DNA of 64,000 nucleotides from Clostridium_AM sp963780135 (GTDB lineage: Bacteria > Bacillota > Clostridia > Clostridiales > Clostridiaceae): contig CAWAAR010000003.1 in the NCBI GenBank assembly GCA_963780135.1, positions 434,001 through 498,000 on the forward strand, given 5' to 3'. Positions 1 to 9,339 of this stretch are shown here, piece after piece. The position numbers were made by a program, and so were the translations under genes. Every line of letters starts with the position of its first letter. The first letter of the stretch is position 1. The notes beneath the pieces were generated by a model. It was given only the letters and a program-made list of their open reading frames with translations. It was not told the DNA's origin and made no database searches.

Positions 1-643
1 GTGAAAATGTATATAAGTCATCACAAACACCTAAATTTAAAAGATTTAAACCTATTTCACCGAGAGAAGAAGCTTTTACTACATTAAGGTGTGCAGGAGC
101 AAAACGAACATCTTTTATACTATCTATTAATTTTTCTTTGAATTTGTATATAGCATCTCCTATAAAACAAACTTTATGATTTTTATCATTTATAAGTGAA
201 ATTAAATCATCAATGGAAATAATCATGTGATCACCTATAAGTTGTAATTTATTATCAACAAAAGTGTATAACCCAGTATAAACATTGTTGCGCAATGCAT
301 CAATAATAGGACATATAATACCGTCTGTATAAGCTAAATTATAAGCAAGGGCATCTAATGAAGAAACACCCACAAAAGGTTTGCCAGTACCTTGACTCAA
401 TCCTTTTATTGTGGATACACCTATTCTAAGACCAGTAAAAGAACCAGGACCTTTTGAAACTACAAATCCGTCTAAAGAATTTATGTCTGTTTTTAAATTT
501 TTTAACAACTTATCTATCATAGACATTACTAAAATAGAATGTTGTTTTTTATAATTAAAAGTTATTTCACCAAGTAATTTATTATCTTCTATTACAGCAC
601 AAGTAGCTGCTTCTGTAGCTGAATCTAAACTTAAAATTTTCAT
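1..643 (-). CDS. tsaB: tRNA threonylcarbamoyladenosine biosynthesis protein TsaB (C-terminus cut by window edge)
   Basis: The reverse strand is open from an ATG at 643 to the window edge, about 214 codons, so roughly the last 20-30 residues of a normal TsaB are outside. The protein starts MKILSLDSATEAA, the typical first strand and phosphate loop of the ASKHA-fold TsaB. TsaB is the non-catalytic partner of TsaD in making threonylcarbamoyl-adenosine (t6A37) in ANN-decoding tRNAs. It lies 3 bp downstream of tsaE in the same direction, so the two are probably cotranscribed and translationally coupled. The partner tsaD is far away at 48 kb. The identification is secure; the C-terminus cannot be judged. 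Confidence 0.9.
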   Translation of the reverse strand, partial: MKILSLDSATEAATCAVIEDNKLLGEITFNYKKQHSILVMSMIDKLLKNLKTDINSLDGFVVSKGPGSFTGLRIGVSTIKGLSQGTGKPFVGVSSLDALAYNLAYTDGIICPIIDALRNNVYTGLYTFVDNKLQLIGDHMIISIDDLISLINDKNHKVCFIGDAIYKFKEKLIDSIKDVRFAPAHLNVVKASSLGEIGLNLLNLGVCDDLYTFS

Positions 644-646
644 AGT

Positions 647-1102
647 TTATTTTAACTCCTTTATATAATTGTATCTTTCACCATAATATTTTATTATAAT
701 TTTTCTAAAATCTACACCTCTTTCAGGGATTTTTTCAATTTTTATAGATATATGTTCTTGGGGGATTAGTTCTTCTATGTAGTTTGACCATTCTATAATA
801 GTAACAGCATCACTAAAAATGTATTCATCAAAGCCTATAGCTTCAATTTCATCAGGATCATTAACTCTATAAACATCAAAGTGATACAATTTTAATCGAC
901 CTTCATATTCATTAACAATAGTAAAAGTCGGACTAGTTATAGGATCAGTTATTTCAAGGCCTTTTGCTACGCCTTTAGTAAAATGAGTTTTACCAGTTCC
1001 AAGTTCTCCATCAAGACATATTATATCACCAGGAATTACTATACTTCCCAATTTACTTCCCAGATCTACAGTTGATTCTACACTATTTACAATAAATTCC
1101 AT
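647..1102 (-). CDS. tsaE: tRNA threonylcarbamoyladenosine biosynthesis ATPase TsaE
   Basis: At 151 residues this matches the usual TsaE length. A Walker A motif GELGTGKT sits at residues 32-39, followed by the family's SPTFTIVNEY segment and a HFDVYR segment, with EWSNY near residue 104. TsaE is the P-loop ATPase that drives turnover of the TsaBD complex during t6A synthesis in the cytoplasm. The ATG at 1102 is preceded on the reverse strand by GAGGTGA at good spacing. Its stop is 3 bp before the tsaB start, which supports a tsaE-tsaB operon. Confidence 0.95.
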   Translation of the reverse strand: MEFIVNSVESTVDLGSKLGSIVIPGDIICLDGELGTGKTHFTKGVAKGLEITDPITSPTFTIVNEYEGRLKLYHFDVYRVNDPDEIEAIGFDEYIFSDAVTIIEWSNYIEELIPQEHISIKIEKIPERGVDFRKIIIKYYGERYNYIKELK

Positions 1103-1162
1103 TAATAATTCACCTCATATGATATTTTAACCAAAACGATGCAAAAAGAAAAGCAACATTAG

Positions 1163-2416
1163 CTATATGGACATTCGATTAGTAAAAGCTAATGATTCCT
1201 TTAAATATTGCAATGCCTTTTCACAAATAAAATTTTCTGAAACCATATTGTCCATTATAGAAAAAGTTTTTTTGGCATCAAAGCCTTTTCTATAAGGTCT
1301 ATCCTCTGTAAGGGCCTGATAAATATCGCAAACCCCTATAATACGGCATTCTTCTGATAGTTGTTCAGCAACTAATGATCTAGGATATCCTTTACCATTG
1401 AGTTTTTCATGATGACTAGATGCCCAATCACTTATATCCTTTATACTAACAATTCTATCCAATATTATTTTTGTATAATACACATGGGATTTAATAATAG
1501 CGAACTCTTCTGCAGATAAAGAATCATTTTTATCTAATATGTTTGTTGGAATAGCCAGTTTTCCTATATCATGAAGCAAACCAGAAATTTTCATTTTTAT
1601 ACATTTGTCTTCAGGGTATCCAATAAATTTTGAAACAGTATAAGCAAGCTCTGCAATTCTTCTAGAATGGGTAGCAGTAAACTTACTTTTATTATCTATT
1701 ATATTTGAAAAAATATATGCTATACTTTCAAATTGTTCTAGATTTAAACAGTCGTCTATTTTTGGAGACACAGTATCTAATATAAATTCCATAAATGATA
1801 TGTTTTCAATGTTAAACCAAAAAAAATCTTTATATGAAATTTCTAAGAAAGCATTCACTAGCTTATCAGAAAAAATTATGTTTTTATTATTTTTTACCCA
1901 TAATATAATACTGTTCTTCTGCTTAAAAGCAGGTATAGTTTCATCATATAAAAGTTCTATTAGGTCACAAATTCTTATAATTTGACTTTTAAGGGGAATA
2001 TTATTTCCGATTAAACCCATAGCACCACTACCATCAAAGTTTTCATGGTGGTTTAATATTATATCAGAAATTTTATTAAATATAGGAAAATGTTCAGTTA
2101 TTTCTGAACCAATTTGACAATGCTTTTTTATAAAGGAACTAGATGAATGGCTTTGAACTAAATAATTAGCTGCACCAATATCATGCAAAAGAGAAGAAAC
2201 ATATAATTGTTTTTTTTGTTCTTCACTCAACTTCATAAAGTTTGCTATTTCTAAAGCCATATATGTAGTCCTATGAGAATGGTGTATAAATTTATGGTTT
2301 GTGTAATTAACGTTTGTAACATTTTCTATAACTGGTGTATCAGATTCTGAACTGATTTGAGACAAATCAAGTGCTACAGACATAGATCTTATTACTTTAT
2401 CCATACTTATTTTCAT
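1163..2416 (-). CDS. tandem HD / HD-GYP domain phosphohydrolase
   Basis: The 417-residue protein carries two HD-type phosphohydrolase domains. The first has H78-D79 and an HHENFDGSG segment at 123-131. The second has H250, H282-D283, H335-H336 and a GYP triplet at 343-345 within HHEKLNGKGYP. This arrangement is typical of HD-GYP cyclic-di-GMP phosphodiesterases and their clostridial relatives. The first domain lacks the exact GYP signature and may be structural or regulatory. There is no transmembrane or receiver domain, so the input signal is unknown. The start at 2416 has a GAGG ribosome site upstream. It lies 60 bp upstream of tsaE in the same direction; a shared transcript is possible. 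Activity on c-di-GMP is inferred, not shown. Confidence 0.85.
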   Translation of the reverse strand: MKISMDKVIRSMSVALDLSQISSESDTPVIENVTNVNYTNHKFIHHSHRTTYMALEIANFMKLSEEQKKQLYVSSLLHDIGAANYLVQSHSSSSFIKKHCQIGSEITEHFPIFNKISDIILNHHENFDGSGAMGLIGNNIPLKSQIIRICDLIELLYDETIPAFKQKNSIILWVKNNKNIIFSDKLVNAFLEISYKDFFWFNIENISFMEFILDTVSPKIDDCLNLEQFESIAYIFSNIIDNKSKFTATHSRRIAELAYTVSKFIGYPEDKCIKMKISGLLHDIGKLAIPTNILDKNDSLSAEEFAIIKSHVYYTKIILDRIVSIKDISDWASSHHEKLNGKGYPRSLVAEQLSEECRIIGVCDIYQALTEDRPYRKGFDAKKTFSIMDNMVSENFICEKALQYLKESLAFTNRMSI

Positions 2417-2671
2417 ATATAAATAACCTCACTGAAATTTGTAATAGTTTTATTTAATTTTAACATAAGTATTGCATATGTAAAATATGTTCAGAAATTC
2501 TTAATTAAAATTATATAATTTAAACAAAGTGTAAAAAAATTATAATTATTTGCATTGTTAAAGTACATTATGTAAAATAGAACTATATGTTAATTTATAG
2601 ATAGATTTTAAAGTTAACATGGAGTTTATTTACGAGAATTTCTCAATGTTTTTAATTATGAGGTGAATAAT

Positions 2672-3595
2672 TTGAAAAATACAATATTATTGTTTTTTTG
2701 CATAATATTATTGAGTAGTTGTAGTTATGGAATTAAAAATAAACCATTAAAGTCAGATAATTATGTAGTTAAAATGGAAACAAGAAAAGATATAGAATTA
2801 AATATTACTACTACAAATAAATTATTGTATAACATGGTAAAAAGTATATCTAAAGATATGCATTGTGTAGATTACATTTTTAAAAATAGAGATACAGAAG
2901 CAAATTTTCAATTTACATCTGATAGCTTAAATAATATAGCTAAAAAAGACTTGTTGATTTATATGGGAGCAAGTTTTGAACCTTGGATGGATGAGTTTAT
3001 AGATAATTTAAACAAAAATAAAGTTGGAGTAATAAACGTTTCAAGAGGTGTAAAACTTTTAGCATATAATAAAGAAGTGAAATATAAAAATACAGTAATA
3101 CAGGATAATCCTTATTATATGATGAATATTGATAACTATAAAATAGCACTAATGAATGTGAAAAACTCAATACAAGATAAGGATCCCAAAAATAGAGATA
3201 TTTATCAAAAAAATTTTACAGAAGCAATAAAAAATATTGAAGTGTATGAAAAAGAATTAAAGACAGCAAGAGAAAAACTGGTAGATTATAATTTTATAGT
3301 TGCAGAAGACGAAATGAATTATTTTGTGAAATATAACGATTTTAAATCAATATATACAATAAAAGATACTAGTGGAAAATGGGATTTAGAATCTAAAGTG
3401 AAGAATTCAAAAAACCTTGTGTTTTTATATAATGATCCACAGGTTTTAAAAGATAATGAAGAGATAATAAAAAAATATGATATAAAATCCATAAACATAA
3501 AAATATATAATGGTGAGATCAATTATGAAGATATTGTAAAATATAATGTAGAATCTTTAAAAAAGTTCTATGAAAGTCAAACTTTAAAAAAATAA
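2672..3595 (+). CDS. lipoprotein of the ZnuA/TroA receptor fold with lost metal ligands
   Basis: The N-terminus is a lipoprotein signal (hydrophobic LLFFCIILL, then SSC with the lipidated Cys at about residue 17), so the protein should be anchored to the outer face of the membrane. The remainder resembles cluster-A1 metal receptors: an early ITTTNKLLYNMVKSI strand-helix, a middle long helix, and a second lobe beginning near residue 150. The histidines that bind Zn/Mn are missing. The usual NPHxW reads NPYYMM, and the HEYEPTP-type loop reads TEANFQFTSD. I chose the TTG at 2672 because GAGGTG lies about 7 bp upstream; a GTG at 2663 has no ribosome site. No ABC transporter genes adjoin it, so its ligand and role are unknown. 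Confidence 0.7.
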   Translation: MKNTILLFFCIILLSSCSYGIKNKPLKSDNYVVKMETRKDIELNITTTNKLLYNMVKSISKDMHCVDYIFKNRDTEANFQFTSDSLNNIAKKDLLIYMGASFEPWMDEFIDNLNKNKVGVINVSRGVKLLAYNKEVKYKNTVIQDNPYYMMNIDNYKIALMNVKNSIQDKDPKNRDIYQKNFTEAIKNIEVYEKELKTAREKLVDYNFIVAEDEMNYFVKYNDFKSIYTIKDTSGKWDLESKVKNSKNLVFLYNDPQVLKDNEEIIKKYDIKSINIKIYNGEINYEDIVKYNVESLKKFYESQTLKK

Positions 3596-3649
3596 TGATT
3601 GAAAAGTATTGCAATTTAAAAAGATATGGTGTATAATTAACAATGTCTT

Positions 3650-3724
3650 AGGGGTATGGCTCAACGGTAGAGTAGTGGTCTCCAAAACCATTGGCTGTAG
3701 GTTCGAATCCTACTACCCCTGCCA
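3650..3724 (+). tRNA. tRNA-Trp (anticodon CCA), CCA tail encoded
   Basis: The 75-nt sequence folds as a cloverleaf: a perfect 7-bp acceptor AGGGGTA/TACCCCT, a D-stem GCTC/GAGT with a terminal wobble, an anticodon loop CTCCAAA giving CCA, and a T-arm containing GGTTCGAATCC. The discriminator G and encoded CCA follow. CCA reads UGG, so this is tRNA-Trp. It lies 54 bp after the lipoprotein gene and is followed directly by a strong terminator. Confidence 0.97.
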
Positions 3725-3746
3725 AAGTTTTATGAAATAGAAATTA

Positions 3747-3780
3747 AAAAGAGTTCTGACAATAATGTCAGAACTCTTTT
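3747..3780 (+). terminator. rho-independent terminator after tRNA-Trp
   Basis: A near-perfect hairpin (core GAGTTCTGAC / GTCAGAACTC, extended by A/T pairs to about 14 bp, loop AATAAT) runs straight into TTTT. It ends the tRNA transcript and isolates the cooS leader from upstream transcription. Confidence 0.9.
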
Positions 3781-4738
3781 GCGTTTAAAAATAGTAAATA
3801 TCAATTTTAAAAGAATTAAGTTATTTAGGTATATTTTTTATAGGCAAAAAAATTATTATTTAACAAGATACTAAAAGATTATAATAAATTTTTATTAATA
3901 AATTATAATAAATTTCTACTAATAAGTTTGAAAAAAGTATAAAGATCATATATAAAAAGCCTGGTATATGATAACATTTACAATTAAATCACATAAGTTT
4001 TTGTAGAAACAATATATAAACAACGAAAAAAGTCGAATTTGCAATATGAAGGAAAAGCTCATAAGGTGCTACAAAAGATTAATATCTTTAGAGGATTTTT
4101 CTGAATTTTTTTTAAATGTTTAAATTAAAATCAATGATAATTAAAAATTTAACAATTATATGCACAAAAAACAGAAATTCATAATAATAAATCAAATATG
4201 ATAAATTTATTTTAAATATTAACATTTTTTAAATTATTACTAAAAAATAAAATTTTATAACAAAAAAAGGAATAAAAATTTAATAAAAAATAACAAAAAA
4301 ATATTTTGCATTTTATATAAATTGTGTTAGTATAATAAGTGTAAGGACATTTCACGTTCTTTTTAAAAAAAATTTTCTTAAAAATCTTTTGCAAGTATAT
4401 AAATTATATATTTTAGATCCTATCAAATATTTTATAAATAGTTTAAAGACAAACTTGAATTTATTCACCAATTTACCAAAAAAAGTATTGAAAAACACAT
4501 GAATTAAAGTTAAAATTTTCATGAGAATTCTTGCAATATTAAGACTTTTACGAAAATACGTGTTTAATTTTTAACATTTTTTTAGCATATAACTTTCCTT
4601 TTAAATTGAAAAAGATTATAATTGTAACCAGTATATACAATTATATTCTAAATAAAAAAATAATAGGGTTTTAGGTAATAACAGGAATTAACTCCGTTAA
4701 ATGTAAGGAGTAATTCTGCAAGGAGGGAATTTATTAAA
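3781..4738. other. gene-free leader region upstream of cooS, with a tandem 24-bp repeat and a 5'-UTR hairpin
   Basis: I see no credible coding sequence in these roughly 960 bp. Three things stand out. A 24-bp unit is repeated in tandem at 3878-3901 and 3902-3925 with two differences. Two -10-like TATAAT hexamers occur at 4331-4336 and 4617-4622, neither with a convincing -35 box. A bulged hairpin (GAATTAACTCC at 4685-4695 with GGAGTAATTC at 4707-4716) lies just before the cooS ribosome site AAGGAGG at 4720-4726. No known riboswitch class was recognised. The length suggests that the promoter and regulatory input of the Wood-Ljungdahl cluster reside here, but that is inference. Confidence 0.5.
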
Positions 4739-6634
4739 ATGGATGAAAAAGTACTTTCAATTGACAAGGCTACACTTCAAATGTTGGACAAGGCTAAAAA
4801 AGATGGTGTGCAAACGGCTTGGGACAGAAAAGACCTTTTAAAAACACCTTGTGGTTTTGGATCAGCAGGTGTCTGCTGTAGAAACTGTTCTATGGGACCT
4901 TGTAGAGTAAGTCCAGTTCCAGGAAAAGGTGTAGAAAGAGGTATTTGTGGTGCTGACGCAGGTGTTATTGTATCTAGAAACTTTGCAAGAATGGTTGCAG
5001 GAGGCGCAGCAGCTCACTCAGATCATGGTAGAAGCATAGCTCTTGAATTATACCATACAAGTCCAGATGGAGACATAAAGGTTAAAGATGAAAAGAAACT
5101 AATGAAAGTAGCATCAAGATTTGGAGTTAAAACAGAAGGTAGAGATGTATATGATATAGCTCACGATGTTGCTCAAGCTGGGTTAAACGATTTCGGTAGA
5201 CAAATGGGAGAAGTTTGTTTCCCACCAACACTTCCTGCAAAAAGAAAAAAGATTTGGGATGATTTGGGAATAACTCCTAGAGGATTTGACAGAGAAGTAG
5301 TTTCAATTATGCATTCAACTCATATAGGTTGTATGGCAGATGCTGAAAGCATGATTAAAATGTCTCTAAGATGTGGACTAGCAGATGGTTGGATGGGATC
5401 ATATATGGCTACAGAATTCAGTGATATAATGTTTGGTACTCCAAGTTCAATAGAAACCGAAGCAAACTTAGGAGTTTTAGAAGGAAATTCAGTAAATATA
5501 GTTTTACATGGTCATGAACCAGTACTTTCAGAAATGATAGTACAAGCAGCAGAAGAACCAGAAATGATAGCTTTAGCTAAATCACAAGGTGCAGATGGAA
5601 TAAATCTTTGTGGTATGTGTTGTACTGCAAATGAAGCTACTATGAGACATGGTATTAAGTTAGCTGGAAACTTCCTTCAACAAGAATTAGCAGTAGTAAC
5701 TGGTTCGGTTGAAGCTTTAGTAGTTGATGTACAGTGTATATTCCCAGCATTAGCTAAATTGGTAGACTCATATCATACTAAATTTATAACAACTTCACCA
5801 AAAGCTAATATCAAAGGTTCAACTCGTATGGAAATGGATGAAGAACATCCACTTAAAACAGCTAGAGAAATTGTAACAGCAGCTATAATGAACTTTAAAA
5901 ATAGAGATGCTAAAAAAGTTATGATACCTCAAATTAAATCTAGCAATGCAGTAGTTGGATACAGTACAGAAGAAATATTAAACAAATTAGATGGAGTTGT
6001 AAACTCTCAAATAGGACCAATGCAAACTACAAAACCTTTAGCAGATGTTTTAGTTGCAGGAGTACTAAGAGGTGCAGCTGCTGTAGTTGGATGTAATAAT
6101 CCAAAAGTTCAACAGGACTTTGGACATATAGAAACAATAAAAGGTTTAATCAAGAATGATGTAATTGTTGTTGTTACAGGCTGTGCAGCTCAAGCAGCAG
6201 CTAAAGCAGGATTACTTAGTAAAGAAGCAAAAGAACTTGCAGGACCAGGACTTAAAAAGGTATGTGAATTAGTAGATATACCACCAGTACTTCATATGGG
6301 TTCTTGCGTTGACATAAGCCGTATCTTAGAATTAGTAGGTACTGTGGCTAACCACTTAGGTGTAGACTTTAATGATTTACCAGTAGCTGGTGTAGCTCCA
6401 GAATGGATGTCAGAAAAAGCAGTATCAATAGGTTGTTATGTAGTAGCTTCTGGTGTTGATACATGGCTTGGAGTTGCTCCTCCAGTAACTGGTAGTCCAG
6501 AAGTTGTAGATATCTTAACTAATAAGTTGGAAGATTGGGTAGGAGCTAAGTTCTTTATTGAACCAGATCCACATAAAGCAGTTGAACAAATAATTGCTAG
6601 AATGAATGAAAAACGTAAAAAATTAGGGATATAA
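4739..6634 (+). CDS. cooS: anaerobic carbon monoxide dehydrogenase, catalytic subunit (CooS/AcsA)
   Basis: This Ni-Fe-S enzyme interconverts CO and CO2 and supplies CO to acetyl-CoA synthase. The 631-residue length is normal for the family. Near the N-terminus Cys38, 46, 47, 50, 55 and 70 provide the D- and B-cluster ligands (PCGFGSAGVCC then NCSMGPC). Further conserved C-cluster segments follow, including NLCGMCC, VVGCNNP, VTGCAAQ and HMGSC. The frame is open throughout with no internal stop. Being first in the Wood-Ljungdahl cluster and cotranscribed in direction with acsB, it is best read as the AcsA partner of the CODH/ACS complex rather than a stand-alone CooS. An AAGGAGG site lies 12 bp before the ATG. 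Confidence 0.97.
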   Translation: MDEKVLSIDKATLQMLDKAKKDGVQTAWDRKDLLKTPCGFGSAGVCCRNCSMGPCRVSPVPGKGVERGICGADAGVIVSRNFARMVAGGAAAHSDHGRSIALELYHTSPDGDIKVKDEKKLMKVASRFGVKTEGRDVYDIAHDVAQAGLNDFGRQMGEVCFPPTLPAKRKKIWDDLGITPRGFDREVVSIMHSTHIGCMADAESMIKMSLRCGLADGWMGSYMATEFSDIMFGTPSSIETEANLGVLEGNSVNIVLHGHEPVLSEMIVQAAEEPEMIALAKSQGADGINLCGMCCTANEATMRHGIKLAGNFLQQELAVVTGSVEALVVDVQCIFPALAKLVDSYHTKFITTSPKANIKGSTRMEMDEEHPLKTAREIVTAAIMNFKNRDAKKVMIPQIKSSNAVVGYSTEEILNKLDGVVNSQIGPMQTTKPLADVLVAGVLRGAAAVVGCNNPKVQQDFGHIETIKGLIKNDVIVVVTGCAAQAAAKAGLLSKEAKELAGPGLKKVCELVDIPPVLHMGSCVDISRILELVGTVANHLGVDFNDLPVAGVAPEWMSEKAVSIGCYVVASGVDTWLGVAPPVTGSPEVVDILTNKLEDWVGAKFFIEPDPHKAVEQIIARMNEKRKKLGI

Positions 6635-6747
6635 AGTTTTTTGATAAATTTTATATTATACTAAATATATAAGCAAATGTTGTGCCAATTTAAAAATTAA
6701 GTGATAGCTTGATTGATAGATTGTAAGTCTTAAAATGATACAAATGG

Positions 6748-6795
6748 TTTTCTCGAAATGATAATATAAATGCAAACTTTATCATTTCGAGAAAA
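6748..6795 (+). promoter_or_regulatory. long intercistronic stem-loop between cooS and cooC
   Basis: A perfect 17-bp inverted repeat occupies 6748-6764 and 6779-6795, built around TCTCGAAATGATAA, with a 14-nt loop. There is no U-tract after the right arm, so it is not a standard terminator on the plus strand. In an RNA it would protect the 3' end of cooS or mark a processing site, allowing more cooS than downstream message. The structure is seen; the role is inferred. Confidence 0.6.
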
Positions 6796-6859
6796 ACTTA
6801 TTAAAAATTAATTGTAACAGCTTTACATAACTACTCGGAAATGGAAAGGGGAGCTAAAA

Positions 6860-7642
6860 ATGAAAATGAAAATGGCCATAACAGGTAAAGGTGGAGTAGG
6901 TAAAAGTACCTTTTCAGCCATAATAAGTAGAATATATGCAGAGGAAGGCTATAAGGTTTTAGCTGTAGATGCAGATCCAGATCCTAATTTAGCGTTAGCA
7001 TTAGGTTTCCCACAAAAATTAATGGATGAAATAGTTCCTATATCAGAGATGAAAAAGCTGGTGGCAGAGAGAACCAATTCCACACCAGGGGCTTTTGGAA
7101 AAATGTTTAAAATAAATCCAAAGGTTGATGACATACCTGAAAGATACTGTAAAGAATATAATGGCGTAAGATTGTTAACAATGGGTACAGTAGATACTGG
7201 TGGAACTGGTTGTATTTGTCCTGAAAATGTGCTACTTAAAAAACTTACTTCCCATCTAATACTTCAAAATAAAGACATAGTAATAATGGATATGGAAGCT
7301 GGTATAGAGCATTTAGGAAGAGGTACAGCGCAGGGTGTAGATGTGTTTGTTGTAGTTGTAGAACCAGGAATTAGAAGCATACAAACTTACCATCATGTAA
7401 AAAGATTAGCGAAAGACATAGGAATAGATAAAGTTTTTGTAGTTGGAAACAAAATTAAAAATAAAGAAGATGAAAAGTACATACTTGAAAATATAGATGA
7501 AAATGCTTCACTAGGTTTTATAAATTACCGAGAAACTGTAGGAACTTCTGATAGAGTTAACCAATCTCCTTACGATTCCAGTAAAGAAACCGTTGAGGAG
7601 GTAAAAAAAATAAAAGAAAAATTAGAGATGGGGGTATTTTAA
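6860..7642 (+). CDS. cooC: CODH nickel-insertion ATPase CooC
   Basis: CooC is a MinD/ParA-like ATPase that assists nickel insertion into the C-cluster of CODH. A deviant Walker A (KGGVGKST) starts at residue 10, followed by ADPDPNLA. A CxC metal-binding pair lies at C118/C120 in GTGCICPE. The length of 260 residues is typical. An AAAGGGGA ribosome site precedes the ATG; alternative ATGs at codons 3 and 5 are less well spaced. The stop abuts the fhs ATG, so translation of the two is probably coupled. A second family member lies at 13974. Confidence 0.93.
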   Translation: MKMKMAITGKGGVGKSTFSAIISRIYAEEGYKVLAVDADPDPNLALALGFPQKLMDEIVPISEMKKLVAERTNSTPGAFGKMFKINPKVDDIPERYCKEYNGVRLLTMGTVDTGGTGCICPENVLLKKLTSHLILQNKDIVIMDMEAGIEHLGRGTAQGVDVFVVVVEPGIRSIQTYHHVKRLAKDIGIDKVFVVGNKIKNKEDEKYILENIDENASLGFINYRETVGTSDRVNQSPYDSSKETVEEVKKIKEKLEMGVF

Positions 7643-9319
7643 ATGGGTTTTAAATCTGATATCGAAATAGCACAAGAGTGTAAGATGGAGGACATAAAAA
7701 AAGTAGCTGCAAAAATAGAAATTTCTGAGGATGATATTGAGCTTTATGGAAAATATAAAGCTAAAGTAGACTACAATCTCTTAAAAACAACTCCTAGTAA
7801 AAAAGGAAGACTAATATTATGTACAGCAATAAACCCAACACCAGCAGGAGAAGGAAAAACTACTACGTCCATAGGTGTAGCAGATGCATTAGCTAAATTA
7901 GGAAAGAAAACTATAGTTGCACTAAGAGAACCATCACTTGGACCTGTATTTGGAATTAAAGGTGGAGCAGCTGGTGGTGGATATGCTCAAGTTGTTCCAA
8001 TGGAAGATATAAACTTACATTTTACAGGTGACTTTCATGCAATAGGAGCCGCTAATAATTTATTAGCAGCAATGATAGACAATCATATATACCAAGGAAA
8101 TGCTTTAGACATTGATCCAAGAAGAATTGTTTGGAGAAGATGTGTTGACATGAATGATAGACAATTGAGATTTGTAGTAGATGGTATGGGTGGAAAAGCC
8201 AATGGAACACCAAGAGAAGATGGATTTGATATAACAGTTGCTTCAGAAATAATGGCTATTTTCTGTTTAGCAAGTGACATAAATGATTTAAAGGAAAGAC
8301 TTTCTAAAATAGTTGTAGGGTATACAAGAAGTGGGGAACCTGTAACAGCTGGACAAATAAATGCACAAGGATCAATGGCTGCATTACTTAAGGATGCATT
8401 AAAGCCAAACTTAGTTCAAACACTTGAAGGAACACCAGCATTTGTTCATGGTGGACCATTTGCTAATATAGCTCATGGATGTAACTCAGTAATAGCTACA
8501 AGAATGGCAACTCATTTTGCAGATTATGTAGTTACAGAGGCAGGTTTTGGTGCTGATCTTGGAGCTGAAAAGTTCCTAGACATTAAATGTAGAATGGCTG
8601 GATTAAAACCAGATGCAGTAGTTATAGTTGCTACAGTTAGAGCATTGAAATACAATGGTGGAGTTCCAAAGGCCGATTTAAATAATGAAAATTTAGAAGC
8701 TCTTGAAAAAGGACTTCCAAACTTATTAAAACATGTTGAAAACATAACTAATGTATATAAATTACCAGCAGTAGTTGCAATAAATGCATTCCCAACTGAT
8801 ACAGAAGCTGAATTAAAGCTAGTTGAAAACAAATGTAAGGAACTTGGCGTAAATGTTAAGTTATCAGAAGTTTGGGCAAAAGGCGGAGAAGGCGGAATAG
8901 AAGTTGCTAAGGAAGTAATTAAGTTAATAGATGAAGGAAAAAATGATTTCCAATTCTCTTATGATGAAAAATTGCCAATAAGAGAAAAAGTAAGAGCTAT
9001 ATCTCAAAAAATTTATGGAGCTGATGATGTAGTATTTACAGCACAAGCTGAAAAAGAAATAGATGAATTAGAGAAAAATGGATTTGGAAAAACGCCAGTA
9101 TGTATAGCAAAAACTCAATACTCTTTAACTGATGACCAAACTAAACTTGGAAGACCAACAGGATTTAATATAACTGTAAGACAAGTAACAGTTTCAGCAG
9201 GTGCAGGATTTGTTGTTGCTGTAACTGGTTCAATAATGAAGATGCCAGGACTTCCTAAAGTTCCAGCGGCTGAAAGAATTGATGTTGATGAAAATGGAGT
9301 AATAAGCGGATTATTCTAA
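7643..9319 (+). CDS. fhs: formate-tetrahydrofolate ligase
   Basis: Fhs makes 10-formyl-THF from formate, THF and ATP, the first THF-bound step of the methyl branch. The ATP-binding loop PTPAGEGKTTT lies at residues 65-75, and the 558-residue length is normal. The strongly conserved GGAAGGGYAQV, HFTGDFHAI and NPTPAGEG blocks leave little doubt. Its ATG follows the cooC stop directly, with a GGGGG ribosome site inside the end of cooC. The fchA gene follows after 20 bp. Confidence 0.97.
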   Translation: MGFKSDIEIAQECKMEDIKKVAAKIEISEDDIELYGKYKAKVDYNLLKTTPSKKGRLILCTAINPTPAGEGKTTTSIGVADALAKLGKKTIVALREPSLGPVFGIKGGAAGGGYAQVVPMEDINLHFTGDFHAIGAANNLLAAMIDNHIYQGNALDIDPRRIVWRRCVDMNDRQLRFVVDGMGGKANGTPREDGFDITVASEIMAIFCLASDINDLKERLSKIVVGYTRSGEPVTAGQINAQGSMAALLKDALKPNLVQTLEGTPAFVHGGPFANIAHGCNSVIATRMATHFADYVVTEAGFGADLGAEKFLDIKCRMAGLKPDAVVIVATVRALKYNGGVPKADLNNENLEALEKGLPNLLKHVENITNVYKLPAVVAINAFPTDTEAELKLVENKCKELGVNVKLSEVWAKGGEGGIEVAKEVIKLIDEGKNDFQFSYDEKLPIREKVRAISQKIYGADDVVFTAQAEKEIDELEKNGFGKTPVCIAKTQYSLTDDQTKLGRPTGFNITVRQVTVSAGAGFVVAVTGSIMKMPGLPKVPAAERIDVDENGVISGLF

Positions 9320-9339
9320 TTTCAGAGGAGGAAATTGCA

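Noticed and set aside
3878..3925. A CRISPR-like repeat arrangement in the cooS leader
   Set aside because: Only two contiguous 24-bp units without spacers; no cas genes anywhere in the window.
4212..4394. A 60-codon reverse-strand frame in the cooS leader
   Set aside because: It is made almost entirely of Lys, Phe, Asn and Tyr codons from AT-rich DNA, has no ribosome site, and does not resemble any protein.
4600..4738. A THF or cobalamin riboswitch upstream of cooS
   Set aside because: No conserved riboswitch core was found; only a simple bulged hairpin is present.
4739..6634. An in-frame stop within cooS, as reported for some strains of related acetogens
   Set aside because: The reading frame is open for all 631 codons.
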